This document shows, piece after piece, positions 1 to 9,466 of a stretch of DNA of 64,000 nucleotides (its first letter is position 1; every line of letters starts with the position of its first letter). The notes beneath the pieces are model-generated. The model was not told the origin of the DNA. It worked only from the letters and a program-made list of their open reading frames with translations, and did no database searches. This stretch comes from Georgenia sp. TF02-10. Lineage in GTDB: Bacteria; Actinomycetota; Actinomycetes; Actinomycetales; Actinomycetaceae. The position numbers were made by a program, and so were the translations under genes. The stretch is taken from positions 3,286,001 through 3,350,000 of the forward strand of contig NZ_CP094289.1 in the NCBI RefSeq assembly GCF_022759505.1, read 5' to 3'.

Positions 1-1
1 C

Positions 2-766
2 GCCGTCGCCCGGCACGGCGGGATCCGCGTGGCCGAGGTGGTCGAGGCGCTCGGGGTCTCGGAGATGACCGTGCGCCGCGACATCAACGAGCTCGTCGGC
101 CAGGGGCTCGTGGAGCGGGTGCACGGCGGTGCCGTCGCCCCCTCCACCGCCGCCGCCGAGCCGCTGTTCACCACCAAGGCCGGCCAGCACGAGGCCGCCA
201 AGGCCGCGATCGGCCGGCGCGCCGCCGCCCGCGTGCGGCCCGGGGACGCCCTCCTGCTCACCGCGGGCAGCACCACCCTCGCCGTCGCCCGGGCGCTGGT
301 CGACCTGGAGCACCTGGGCACCCTGACCGTCCTGACCAACTCCCTGCCCGCCGCGCAGGTCCTGCACGAGGCGGCCGAGCGCGCCCACGACGAGGGCCGG
401 CCGGCCGCGACCGTCGTCCTTACCGGCGGGGAGCGGACGAGGTCCGACGCGCTCGTCGGCCCGGTGGCCGTGGACGCCCTGCGCAGCCTGCGGGTGGAGT
501 GGGCGTTCCTCGGCGCCCACGGCGCGGACGCCGAGCGCGGCCTGATGTCGCCCAACCTCGCCGAGGCGCAGACCAACGCCGCGATGGTGGCCGCGGCCAG
601 GGTGGCGGTCGCCGTCGTCGACGCCACCAAGTGGGGCGTGCCGGGGCTGCGCACCTTCTGCAGCCTGGACGACCTCGCCGTCCTCGTCACCGACGCCCCG
701 CCCCCGCCCACCGCCGCCGCGGCCCTGGAGAGCCACGACGTCGTCCTCGACCTCGCCCAGGAGTGA
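2..766 (+). CDS. DeoR-family transcriptional regulator (5' end outside window)
   Basis: The reading frame is already open at the left edge, so the true start lies upstream. The visible N-terminal part carries the DeoR winged-helix signature VSEMTVRRDI. The C-terminal half has the sugar-phosphate sensor fold of the family, with the loop LTAGSTT. DeoR proteins repress sugar operons and are released by phosphorylated sugar intermediates. The stop at 764-766 is only two bases before the galT start, so this is most likely the local regulator of galactose genes and co-transcribed with them. The effector is inferred from position only. Confidence 0.9.
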   Translation, partial: AVARHGGIRVAEVVEALGVSEMTVRRDINELVGQGLVERVHGGAVAPSTAAAEPLFTTKAGQHEAAKAAIGRRAAARVRPGDALLLTAGSTTLAVARALVDLEHLGTLTVLTNSLPAAQVLHEAAERAHDEGRPAATVVLTGGERTRSDALVGPVAVDALRSLRVEWAFLGAHGADAERGLMSPNLAEAQTNAAMVAAARVAVAVVDATKWGVPGLRTFCSLDDLAVLVTDAPPPPTAAAALESHDVVLDLAQE

Positions 767-768
767 CC

Positions 769-2072
769 ATGCCCGACCCCACCACGCCCGACCCCACCAC
801 GCCCGACCCGGCCGCGCCCACGCCCGACCCAGCCACACCCGCGCCCGCCGTGCGCAAGACCACCACCCGCCTCGCGGACGGCCGCGAGCTCATCTACTTC
901 GACGACAGCGAGCCGTACGTCTCCGGCGCGAAGACCCGGCGGCTGGACGACCCCCGGCCGCTGCCGGACCGCTTCGCCGACGTCGTCGGGCCGGACGGCG
1001 TCGCCCGCCCGGTGACGGCGCCGCAGATGCGCTACGACGTGCTGACCGGGGAGTGGGTCCCGATGGCCACCCACCGGATGAACCGCACCTTCCTGCCGCC
1101 GGCGGACGCCAACCCGTTCGCCCCGGCCCGCCCCGGCGCGGCGTACTCCGACGGGGAGATCCCGGACACCGACTACGACGTGGTCGTCTTCGAGAACCGC
1201 TTCCCCTCCCTGGTGGCGGTGCCCGGCGTCCCGGACGAGGTGAGCCACCTCGACGGCGAGGAGCTGTGGCCGGTGCGGCCGGCGGCCGGCCGGACCGAGG
1301 TCATCTGCTTCTCCCCTGACGCCACCGCCTCCCTCGCCGGGGTCGGCACCCACCGGATGCGCACGGTCATCGCCGCCTGGGCCGACCGCACCACCGCCCT
1401 GGGCGCCCTGCCGGGCATCGAGCAGGTCTTCTGCTTCGAGAACCGCGGCGAGGAGATCGGGGTGACGCTGCACCACCCGCACGGGCAGATCTACGGCTAC
1501 CCCTACGTCACCCCGCGCACCGCGACGATGCTCCGCCAGGCCCGGGCGCACCGCGAGCGCACCGGCCGCAACCTGCTGCGCGACGTCCTGGACGCCGAGC
1601 TGCGGGCCGGCCGCCGGGTGGTCGCCGAGAGCGACCACTGGGTCGCCTACGTCCCGGCGGCGGCCCGCTGGCCCGTCGAGGTCCACCTCGCCCCCCGCCG
1701 GGACGTCCCGGACCTGCCGGCCCTGACCGACGCGGAGCGGGCGGACCTCGCCGGCATCTACCTGCGGGTGCTGCAGGGCGGGGACGCCTTCTTCGTCTGG
1801 CCCGACGGCGACCCGCGGGCCGGGCAGCCCATCCGCCTGCCGTACATCGCGGCCTGGCACCAGGCCCCGGTGCGGCTGGGGCGGGAGGACCTGCGCCTGC
1901 ACCTGCAGCTCTTCTCCGTCCTGCGCGCCCCGGGGAAGCTGAAGTACCTCGCCGGCTCGGAGTCCGGCATGGGGGCGTGGATCTCCGACACCACCCCCGA
2001 GCGGATCGCCGACCGGTTCCGCGAGGTCGTCCCCGCCGTGGCCGCCGAGCCCGCGCCGGCCGGAGCCGAGCA

Positions 2073-2076
<4 letters not shown>
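769..2076 (+). CDS. galT: Galactose-1-phosphate uridylyltransferase
   Basis: The product swaps UMP between UDP-glucose and galactose 1-phosphate in the Leloir pathway (cytosolic). The active-site motif HPHGQIY lies near residues 236-242 of the 435-residue protein; the second His is the nucleophile known for the family. The ATG at 769 follows the regulator stop by two bases. The N-terminus is odd: about 30 residues of a proline-rich repeat of the type PDPTTPDP precede the conserved domain, encoded by a short tandem DNA repeat near 772-840. The 3' end overlaps galK by four bases (GTGA), indicating translational coupling. Longer upstream readings of this frame are shadows of the regulator gene. 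Confidence 0.95.
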
Positions 2077-3347
<1,271 letters not shown>

Positions 3348-3517
3348 CCAGGCGGGGCGGTCCGCCGGCGCCCGACCGCCGGTTCCTGACCGAAACCCCG
3401 CGTGTTCGGCCGCCCGCCGGGCCGGCGTCCCGGTAGGTTCGCGCCGTACAGCACGGCCGACGGCGGCCGTGCCGCCGCGGGCGGCCGGGTGCGGACGCCC
3501 CTGACCTCGGGGACGAC

Positions 3518-4567
3518 ATGACCTTCGCTCGGCACATCCTCTTCCCGGCGCTGCGGCTGCTCGTCTGGGCAGTCATCGCCGTCGCCCTGGTCAGGCTCGC
3601 CTTCGGCGGCGGGGCCGCCCCCGGCGCCGATGCCGAGCCGCCCGTCGAGGCCACCGCCGACTTCACCGACCCGGTCGTCCCAGTGAGCACCGGCGACGTC
3701 GCCAACACCGTCACGGTCGACGCCGTCGTGGTGGCCGACGCCCCGGTCGAGGCCAAGGCCGGGCTGGCCGGCACCGTCGGGTACCTCGCCGTCGCCGACG
3801 GCACCCACGTCGAGGCCGGGGCGCCGCTGCTGGAGATCCGCCAGGAGGAGCCCGTCCCACCCCGGGAGGTGGTCGGCGAGGACGGCACCGTCACCATGGT
3901 CGAGCAGGCGCCGAAGGTCCGCCGCTCCACCGTCCAGGCGCCCTCCGCAGGCACCTTCGCGCTGAAGGTGATGCTCGACCAGGAGGTGGCCGTCGGGGAC
4001 GTCGTCGCCACCGTCACCCCGGGCACCCACTCCGTCACCGGGGACCTGTCGGCCGAGCAGCAGTACCGCCTGCTCGACGCCCCCTCCGAGGCCGAGGTCG
4101 CCGTCGTCGGCGGGCCGGCGCCGTTCACCTGCACCGACCTGAGCATCGGCACCGAGGTCACGACGGCGCCCGGGGAGGCCGGGCAGCCGGGCCCGGCGGT
4201 GGACCCGATGGGCGAGCCGGCCGACCCGACCACCAGCGCGACGGTGGAGGTCCGCTGCGCGGTGCCGGCGGGCGTCACGGTCTTCCCCGGCCTCGGCGGG
4301 ACGATGACGATCACCGCCGGGCAGGCCACCGGGGTGCTGACCGTGCCGGTCACCGCGGTGCAGGGGCTGTTCAGCACCGGGAACGTGTGGGTCGTCGGCG
4401 AGGACGGCGGGGAGCCGGTGGAGACCCCGGTGAAGCTTGGGCTCACCGACGGCACCGTCGTCCAGGTCGTCGAGGGGCTGGCGGAGGGGGACACCATCCT
4501 GGAGTTCGTCCCCGTCGGCGACGTCAGCCCGCTGGACGAGCCGACCGACGAGCCGGCGGTGTTCTGA
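3518..4567 (+). CDS. Membrane-fusion / HlyD-like adaptor of an ABC system
   Basis: The protein has 349 residues, with an uncleaved membrane anchor near residues 10-29 followed by an extracytoplasmic region. It shows lipoyl-like halves (pattern GTVGYLAVADGTHVEAGAPL) and a C-terminal beta-barrel segment (VPVTAVQGLFSTGNVWVV), the arrangement of MacA/HlyD adaptors. It starts a three-gene operon with the ATPase and FtsX-like permease immediately downstream (2-base gap, then a 4-base overlap). Such adaptors in Gram-positive bacteria assist export or sensing of peptides or antimicrobials. The substrate here is unknown. Confidence 0.8.
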   Translation: MTFARHILFPALRLLVWAVIAVALVRLAFGGGAAPGADAEPPVEATADFTDPVVPVSTGDVANTVTVDAVVVADAPVEAKAGLAGTVGYLAVADGTHVEAGAPLLEIRQEEPVPPREVVGEDGTVTMVEQAPKVRRSTVQAPSAGTFALKVMLDQEVAVGDVVATVTPGTHSVTGDLSAEQQYRLLDAPSEAEVAVVGGPAPFTCTDLSIGTEVTTAPGEAGQPGPAVDPMGEPADPTTSATVEVRCAVPAGVTVFPGLGGTMTITAGQATGVLTVPVTAVQGLFSTGNVWVVGEDGGEPVETPVKLGLTDGTVVQVVEGLAEGDTILEFVPVGDVSPLDEPTDEPAVF

Positions 4568-4569
4568 CC

Positions 4570-5310
4570 GTGGCCCTGCTCGAGCTCGCCGGCATCGCCC
4601 GCACCGTCCGGCTGCCGGACCTGTCCGAGCTGCAGATCCTGCGCTCGGTGGACCTGGCCGTCGACGGCGGGGAGCACGTCGCCGTCGTCGGCCGCTCCGG
4701 CACCGGCAAGACCACCCTGCTGAACCTCCTCGGCCTGCTGGACTCCCCCACCGCCGGCACCTACCACCTCGACGGCGTCGACGTCGCCCGGCTCGGCGCC
4801 CGCGCCCGGGCCCGGCGCCGCGGGGAGGACTTCGGCTTCGTCTTCCAGCAGTTCAACCTGCTGCCCGGGCGCACCGCGCTGGAGAACGTGCTCGCGCCGC
4901 TGCTCTACGCCACCGGCCGGACCTTCTGGCGCCGCCGCGCCGTCGCCACCGAGATGCTCGAGCGGGTCGGGCTGGGCGGGCGGCTGGAGTCCATGCCCGC
5001 CCGGCTCTCCGGCGGGGAGCAGCAGCGGGTCGCGATCGCCCGGGCCCTGGTCCGCTCCCCCCGGATCATCCTGGCCGACGAGCCCACCGGCGCCCTCGAC
5101 GTCGACACCGGCGCGGAGGTGATGACCCTGCTGGACGACGTCGCCAGCCAGAGCGGCGCCGCGCTGATCACCATCACCCACGACCTGTCCGTGGCCGCCC
5201 GGGCCAGCCGGCACTACCGCCTCGGCGACGGCGTGCTGACCCCGGTGGCCCTGGAGCCGGCCCGGGCCGACGCCCTGGCGTCCCTCACCGCCCTGGAGGC
5301 CGGGGCATGA
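4570..5310 (+). CDS. ABC transporter ATP-binding protein (MacB/LolD type)
   Basis: This 246-residue ATPase has Walker A GRSGTGKTT (residues 41-49), a Q-loop FQQFNLLPGRT, the signature LSGGEQQR near residue 146, and Walker B IILADEPTGALD near 166-177. The form ADEPTGALD and the FQQFNLLP motif are typical of the LolD/MacB export subfamily. The GTG start at 4570 is chosen because it follows the adaptor stop by two bases and begins at the conserved N-terminal strand; the frame upstream is a shadow. It overlaps the permease start by four bases. Confidence 0.93.
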   Translation: MALLELAGIARTVRLPDLSELQILRSVDLAVDGGEHVAVVGRSGTGKTTLLNLLGLLDSPTAGTYHLDGVDVARLGARARARRRGEDFGFVFQQFNLLPGRTALENVLAPLLYATGRTFWRRRAVATEMLERVGLGGRLESMPARLSGGEQQRVAIARALVRSPRIILADEPTGALDVDTGAEVMTLLDDVASQSGAALITITHDLSVAARASRHYRLGDGVLTPVALEPARADALASLTALEAGA

Positions 5311-6506
5311 CCGGGCTGGTCGCCGCGCTGGTCGAGGCGTGGGAGGAGCTCCGGCTGCACCGGCTGCGGGTGCTGCTCTCGCTGGTCGGGGTGGCGGTCT
5401 CGGTGGCGGCGATGACCGGGGTGATGGCGGTCGGGCAGATGACCTCCCAGGCGCAGAACGAGATGCTCGAGCGCGACACCGGCCGGCGGGTCACGGTGAT
5501 GGCCTCGGCGTATGCGGCGACGGACCCGGACCAGGTCCTGCCGGCGATGCGCGCGCTGACCGAGCGGTACCAGGTCAGCCACTCCTCGGTGGTGCTGTGG
5601 GCGTCGGAGCGGTTCCGCGCCGACGGCGGCGCCGCCGTCGACAGCCAGCTGCAGTTGGTCGACCAGCCGTACGGGACGATCCACCGCCTCCGGGTGAGCG
5701 AGGGGTCGTGGTTCGTCCCCGGCGACGAGCAGCGCCGGGCCCCGGCCCTGGTCGTCAACGAGTCCTTCCTGCGCGCCCTGGGCGCGCGCGACCTCGCCGG
5801 CGCGCCCACCCTGACCGTGCGCGGCGAGCGGCCGACGACGATGGTGATCACCGGGGTGGTCCCGGACCGGTGGGAGGGGGAGGGGCCCGCCGCGTTCGCC
5901 CTGTACGACCCGTACGCCCGGACCGGCGGCGCGGCGATCGACCCGGCGATGGGCGCGGTCCCCCAGCTCGAGCTGTGGGTGCCGCCCGGCGCCGCGGAGG
6001 AGGCCGAGCAGACCGTCCGGGACGACCTCACGACGGCGCTCGGCCCGGACTCCCAGGTGGACGTCTACCGCACCAGCCTGGAGGACCAGGAGGCGTTCGA
6101 CGCCACCTTCCAGCTCGTCGTGCTCGGCATCGGCACCCTCCTGCTGCTGCTCGGCGCGCTCAGCCTGGTCAACATCGCCCTGGTCACCGTGCGCCAGCGG
6201 ATCCGGGAGATCGGCATCCGCCGCTCCTTCGGCGCGACGTCGGCCCGGGTGTTCTTCTCGATCATGCTGGAGTCCGTGGTCGGCACCGCCCTGGCCGGGC
6301 TGATCGGGGTGGCGATCGCCGTCGCCGTCGTCCGGGCGCTGCCGATGGAGACGTGGCTGGGGTTCGCCATCGAGGACGTCCCGCCGTTCCCGCTCGGCGT
6401 CGCGGTGACCGGCCTGGTGGCCGCGACCGCCGTGGGCGCGCTCGCCGGTCTGGTCCCGGCGCTGGTGGCGGTGCGGGTCAAGCCGATCGACGCGATCCGG
6501 TACTGA
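5307..6506 (+). CDS. ABC transporter permease, FtsX/MacB family
   Basis: The 399-residue membrane protein has a first transmembrane segment near residues 18-40, a large extracytoplasmic domain, and three C-terminal membrane segments, which is the MacB/FtsX topology. The stretch RQRIREIGIRRSFGA before the second cluster of helices is the family cytoplasmic motif. ATG 5307 overlaps the ATPase stop (ATGA). With the preceding two genes it forms a complete tripartite-like exporter or mechanotransmission system. Its substrate cannot be read from the sequence. Confidence 0.9.
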   Translation: MTGLVAALVEAWEELRLHRLRVLLSLVGVAVSVAAMTGVMAVGQMTSQAQNEMLERDTGRRVTVMASAYAATDPDQVLPAMRALTERYQVSHSSVVLWASERFRADGGAAVDSQLQLVDQPYGTIHRLRVSEGSWFVPGDEQRRAPALVVNESFLRALGARDLAGAPTLTVRGERPTTMVITGVVPDRWEGEGPAAFALYDPYARTGGAAIDPAMGAVPQLELWVPPGAAEEAEQTVRDDLTTALGPDSQVDVYRTSLEDQEAFDATFQLVVLGIGTLLLLLGALSLVNIALVTVRQRIREIGIRRSFGATSARVFFSIMLESVVGTALAGLIGVAIAVAVVRALPMETWLGFAIEDVPPFPLGVAVTGLVAATAVGALAGLVPALVAVRVKPIDAIRY

Positions 6507-6562
6507 CGGCGACGGCGGCGGGACGACGGCGGCGCCCGGGTCTCCTGGTCCGACGGCGCCGC

Positions 6563-7378
6563 TCAGGTCTCGTAGGTCGCCACCACCGGGGCGTGGTCGG
6601 AGAAGCGCTTGTCGTAGGCCGGGGCCCGGTCCACCACGGCCGCCGTGGACCGCTCGGCCGCCCCCGGGGAGGCCAGCTGGTAGTCGATCCGCCAGCCGGC
6701 GTCGTTGTCGAAGGCCTTCCCGCGCCAGGACCACCAGGTATACGGGCCGGCGGCGCCCGGGGCGTGCCGGCGGCCGAGGTCGGCGTAGCCGAGCTCGTCG
6801 ATCCACCGGTCCAGGTAGGCGATCTCCTCGTCGAGGACCCCGGCGACCCGGTTGTGGTTCTCCTTCCACCGCTTGATGTCGTCCGGGCGGCGGACGATGT
6901 TGACGTCCCCGCCGACGACGACGTCCCGCTCGCCGGCCGCCGCCTGCGCGCCGAGCTCGGCCAGGCGGTCGGTGACCCGGTCCAGGTGGGCGTACTTGGC
7001 GTCCATCGCCGGGGTGTTCGCGGTGCCGGAGTGGACGTAGACGGAGGCGACGGTCAGCGGCCGGTCCGCGCCCGGGACGTCCAGGTCCATCTCCACCCAC
7101 CGGCCGGTGTCCACCGCGGGCTCGCCGTCGCCGAGCCCGACCCGCACCGCCGCGGCGGGCAGCCGCGCGGCGACGGCGACCCCGGCACGGCCCTTGATCT
7201 CGCTGGCCTGGTGCACGATGTGCCACCCCGGGCCGAGGTGGCCGGCCAGCACGTCGTCGGTGGCGCGGACCTCCTGCAGGAGCAGGACGTCCGGCCGGCG
7301 GTGCGCGAGCCACTGGTCCATGCCGCGCCGGATCGCGGCGCGTATCCCGTTGACGTTGATGGTGGCGATGGTCAGCAC
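6563..7378 (-). CDS. xth: Exodeoxyribonuclease III
   Basis: The 271-residue protein belongs to the EEP nuclease family and acts as an AP endonuclease and 3'-5' exonuclease in base-excision repair. The N-terminus TIATINVNGIRAA, the metal-binding LLLQEVRA, the GGDVNIV segment and the C-terminal SDHAPVV motif are the conserved catalytic blocks. GTG 7378 is chosen because it places the conserved strand at residue 2 and gives the usual length of about 270; an in-frame extension to 7588 has no conserved content. It is a single-gene unit facing the gal/ABC region. Confidence 0.93.
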   Translation of the reverse strand: MLTIATINVNGIRAAIRRGMDQWLAHRRPDVLLLQEVRATDDVLAGHLGPGWHIVHQASEIKGRAGVAVAARLPAAAVRVGLGDGEPAVDTGRWVEMDLDVPGADRPLTVASVYVHSGTANTPAMDAKYAHLDRVTDRLAELGAQAAAGERDVVVGGDVNIVRRPDDIKRWKENHNRVAGVLDEEIAYLDRWIDELGYADLGRRHAPGAAGPYTWWSWRGKAFDNDAGWRIDYQLASPGAAERSTAAVVDRAPAYDKRFSDHAPVVATYET

Positions 7379-7508
7379 GCCGCCATTCTCCCCGACGCCA
7401 CCGACACCGTCCGAATCCGCCTCGACCGAGCGTTGGCTACCCTGGAGCCCTCTGCTTCTCGACACCTCGGCCTTCCTTCGTGCGCGCCACCGGGGTAGAC
7501 GGTCTGGA

Positions 7509-8261
7509 TCACCGGCCAGCGGTTCGGGAACCTGGTGATCGCTCGTCCGACTCGTCCGGCGCCCCGTGGCCGGTCCTGCCCGACTCACCCGCCACGTCGT
7601 CGAACGCAGCGGTCGCGCGCGCGACGAGCGCGGCGAACAGCCGGGCCCCCTCCTCGGCCGTGGCGCCGCGCGGGTCGCCCAGCACGCCGGTCGGGCTCAC
7701 GGCCCGCACACCCTCGGTCCGCAGGCGGGGCAGCAGCTCGGCGACCGGCTGGGTGACCCCGGCCGCCCGCGGGAGCGTGCGCACGCCCGCCGGGTCGAGG
7801 TGGAGCATCAACGAGGTCTCCGACCTGCCGGCGTGGGCATCCATCCCCGGCAGGCCGATGTGGTGCACCGCCAGGCGCCGGCCCTCCTGCCGGCAGACCT
7901 CCTGCGCGCCGGCCAGCGCCGCGGCGTTGCCGCCGTGCGCGTTCACCACGAGCACGACCGGCCAGTCCCGCGTGACGTGCCGGACGAGCTCGACGACGAC
8001 CGCCTGCAGGGCCGGCCCGCCGATCGACACCGTGCCCGGGAAGTCGGCGTGCTCCCCGCTCGCCCCGTAGCAGAGCACCGGGGCCAGCCCGGCGGCCGGG
8101 CGCTGCTCGTGGACCGCTGCCGCGACCCGCTCGGCGATGCGGGCGTCGGTGCTCAGCGGCAGGTGGGGGCCGTGCTGCTCCAGCGCCCCCACCGGCAGCA
8201 CGAGCACCCGGCGGGTGGCCCCGTCGACCTCGGTCCACGTCGCCTCGGTCAGCCTCACCAT
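7509..8261 (-). CDS. mftE: Mycofactocin biosynthesis peptidase MftE (creatininase family)
   Basis: The 250-residue creatininase-family metalloprotein has the metal-binding motifs VGALEQHGPHLPLSTD (E28, H30 and D39), GEHADFPGT and VNAHGGN. In known mycofactocin pathways MftE cuts the MftC-modified peptide and releases the C-terminal Val-Tyr-derived heterocycle. It is transcribed leftward, seven bases after the regulator mftR, so the two form one unit divergent from mftABC. The assignment rests on the family motifs plus the location beside mftA. Confidence 0.93.
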   Translation of the reverse strand: MVRLTEATWTEVDGATRRVLVLPVGALEQHGPHLPLSTDARIAERVAAAVHEQRPAAGLAPVLCYGASGEHADFPGTVSIGGPALQAVVVELVRHVTRDWPVVLVVNAHGGNAAALAGAQEVCRQEGRRLAVHHIGLPGMDAHAGRSETSLMLHLDPAGVRTLPRAAGVTQPVAELLPRLRTEGVRAVSPTGVLGDPRGATAEEGARLFAALVARATAAFDDVAGESGRTGHGAPDESDERSPGSRTAGR

Positions 8262-8268
8262 CCCCCGC

Positions 8269-8934
8269 TCACCGGTGTCCTCCGGCCGCGCCCGCCGCCG
8301 CCGCGGCGGGGAGGTCCATCCGCTCCAGCAGCCGGAACGCCTCGTCGATCAGCTCGGTGAGCTGCGCCCGGTCGTCGTCGAGCCAGCGGCGGTAGGCGGC
8401 GACGGCGGCCCCGAGCGCACACTCGCCGACCACCTGCGGGTGCAGGTCCTGCGGTGCCTGGTGCAGCCGCCGGGCCGCGAAGCCGGCCACCGCCCGCCGC
8501 CAGCCGGCGAACTTCAGCATCGAGTGGGCGAGCAGGTCGGGGGCGCCGAGGATGAGCCGGAGCCGGGCGCGGTGGTGCTCGGTCTCCGTGGCCGGGACCC
8601 GGTTGAACTCCACGACGGCGAGCCGGAGGGCCGTCATCATCGGCGCCTCCGCGGGCATCTCGTCCAGCGTCGCCCGCAGCCGGTCGACCTCGCGGTCGAA
8701 GTCGCCCCAGACGACGTCGGCCTTGGTGGGGAAGTAGCGGAAGAAGGTGCGCCGGGAGATCCCGGCCGCGTCGGCGATGTCCTGCACGCTGGTGCGGGCG
8801 TACCCGGACCGGGTGAACATCTCGATGCCCAGGCGCTCGAGGTCCCGGTGGGTCGTCGCGGGCGGGCGGCCGGGCCGGGGCGGGGCGGCAGCACCACCCG
8901 CCGCGGGGCTGCGCATGTCGGGCATGCCTCCCAT
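8269..8934 (-). CDS. mftR: TetR-family repressor of the mycofactocin locus, MftR
   Basis: A TetR helix-turn-helix is visible as TSVQDIADAAGISRRTFFRYF, with a helical C-terminal domain and a total of 221 residues. In mycobacteria MftR represses the mft genes and responds to long-chain acyl-CoA; the same role is inferred here from synteny. I prefer ATG 8934, because GAGGG sits seven bases upstream and because the longer start at 8970 would lie within the divergent mftA promoter and palindrome. The start at 8970 adds 12 residues and cannot be excluded. mftE follows directly. Confidence 0.9.
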   Translation of the reverse strand: MGGMPDMRSPAAGGAAAPPRPGRPPATTHRDLERLGIEMFTRSGYARTSVQDIADAAGISRRTFFRYFPTKADVVWGDFDREVDRLRATLDEMPAEAPMMTALRLAVVEFNRVPATETEHHRARLRLILGAPDLLAHSMLKFAGWRRAVAGFAARRLHQAPQDLHPQVVGECALGAAVAAYRRWLDDDRAQLTELIDEAFRLLERMDLPAAAAAGAAGGHR

Positions 8935-8947
8935 CTCACCACCCTCG

Positions 8948-8986
8948 TTGCGTTTGGCACAGAGTGTCATATAACGTGCATCACAC
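8948..8986 (+). promoter_or_regulatory. mftA promoter with overlapping 23-bp operator-like palindrome
   Basis: A plausible -35 (TTGCGT, 8948-8953) and -10 (TATAAC, 8970-8975) are spaced by 16 bases. An imperfect 23-bp palindrome at 8964-8986 (outer arms GTGT and ACAC, inner AT/AT, 7 of 11 pairs matching) covers the -10. A second smaller symmetry, TGGCAC with GTGTCA, occupies 8955-8969. The region lies between divergent mftR and mftA, which fits autoregulation by MftR. Binding is inferred. Confidence 0.6.
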
Positions 8987-9039
8987 CTTGCGCCGGCGCA
9001 CGGAGCCGGGCGTCACCGGAAGTCCGAAGGAGGACCACC

Positions 9040-9129
9040 ATGAGCAACCCCATCGAGGACCAGAACGCCGTCCAGGCCCAGGACCTGCTCGAGGACGTCT
9101 CGATCGACGGCATGTGCGGTGTCTACTGA
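9040..9129 (+). CDS. mftA: Mycofactocin precursor peptide MftA
   Basis: This 29-residue peptide ends in IDGMCGVY, the invariant C-terminus of the mycofactocin precursor, in which Val and Tyr become the redox cofactor core. The leader is acidic (EDQNAVQAQDLLEDVS). A strong AAGGAGG site at 9027-9033 precedes ATG 9040. The last bases overlap the mftB start by 11 bases. It is shorter than most automatic ORF cut-offs and is easily missed. Confidence 0.97.
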   Translation: MSNPIEDQNAVQAQDLLEDVSIDGMCGVY

Positions 9130-9466
9130 CACCAGTGCCACCCCCGCCGCGGGGCCGGGCCTCAGGTTCGACCCCGCCGCGCGGTGGCGCGTCCACCCCG
9201 CGGTGGCCGTCCGGCCCGAGCCCTTCGGCGCGCTCCTCTACCACTTCGACACCCGCCGCCTGACCTTCCTCAAGGACCGCCGCCTGCTCGAGGTCGTCAC
9301 CACCCTGGCGTCCCACGCCACCGCCCGCGAGGCGTGCACCGCCGCGGGCGTCGGCCCGGCCGAGCAGGCCGGCTTCGACGCCGCGCTGCAGCGCCTCGTC
9401 GACATCCACATGCTCGCCCCCGCCGAGCCCGTCAGCAGCGCAGAGCCCGAGGTACTCCCCCGATGA
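9119..9466 (+). CDS. mftB: Mycofactocin peptide chaperone MftB
   Basis: The 115-residue protein has the fold of a RiPP recognition element, with the conserved segment HPAVAVRPEPFGALLYHF and then DTRRLTFLKDRRLLEVV. MftB binds the MftA leader and delivers it to MftC. The GTG start at 9119 lies inside the last codons of mftA and the stop overlaps the mftC start (ATGA), so A, B and C are translationally chained. The function follows from family and position. Confidence 0.94.
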   Translation: MSTDTSATPAAGPGLRFDPAARWRVHPAVAVRPEPFGALLYHFDTRRLTFLKDRRLLEVVTTLASHATAREACTAAGVGPAEQAGFDAALQRLVDIHMLAPAEPVSSAEPEVLPR

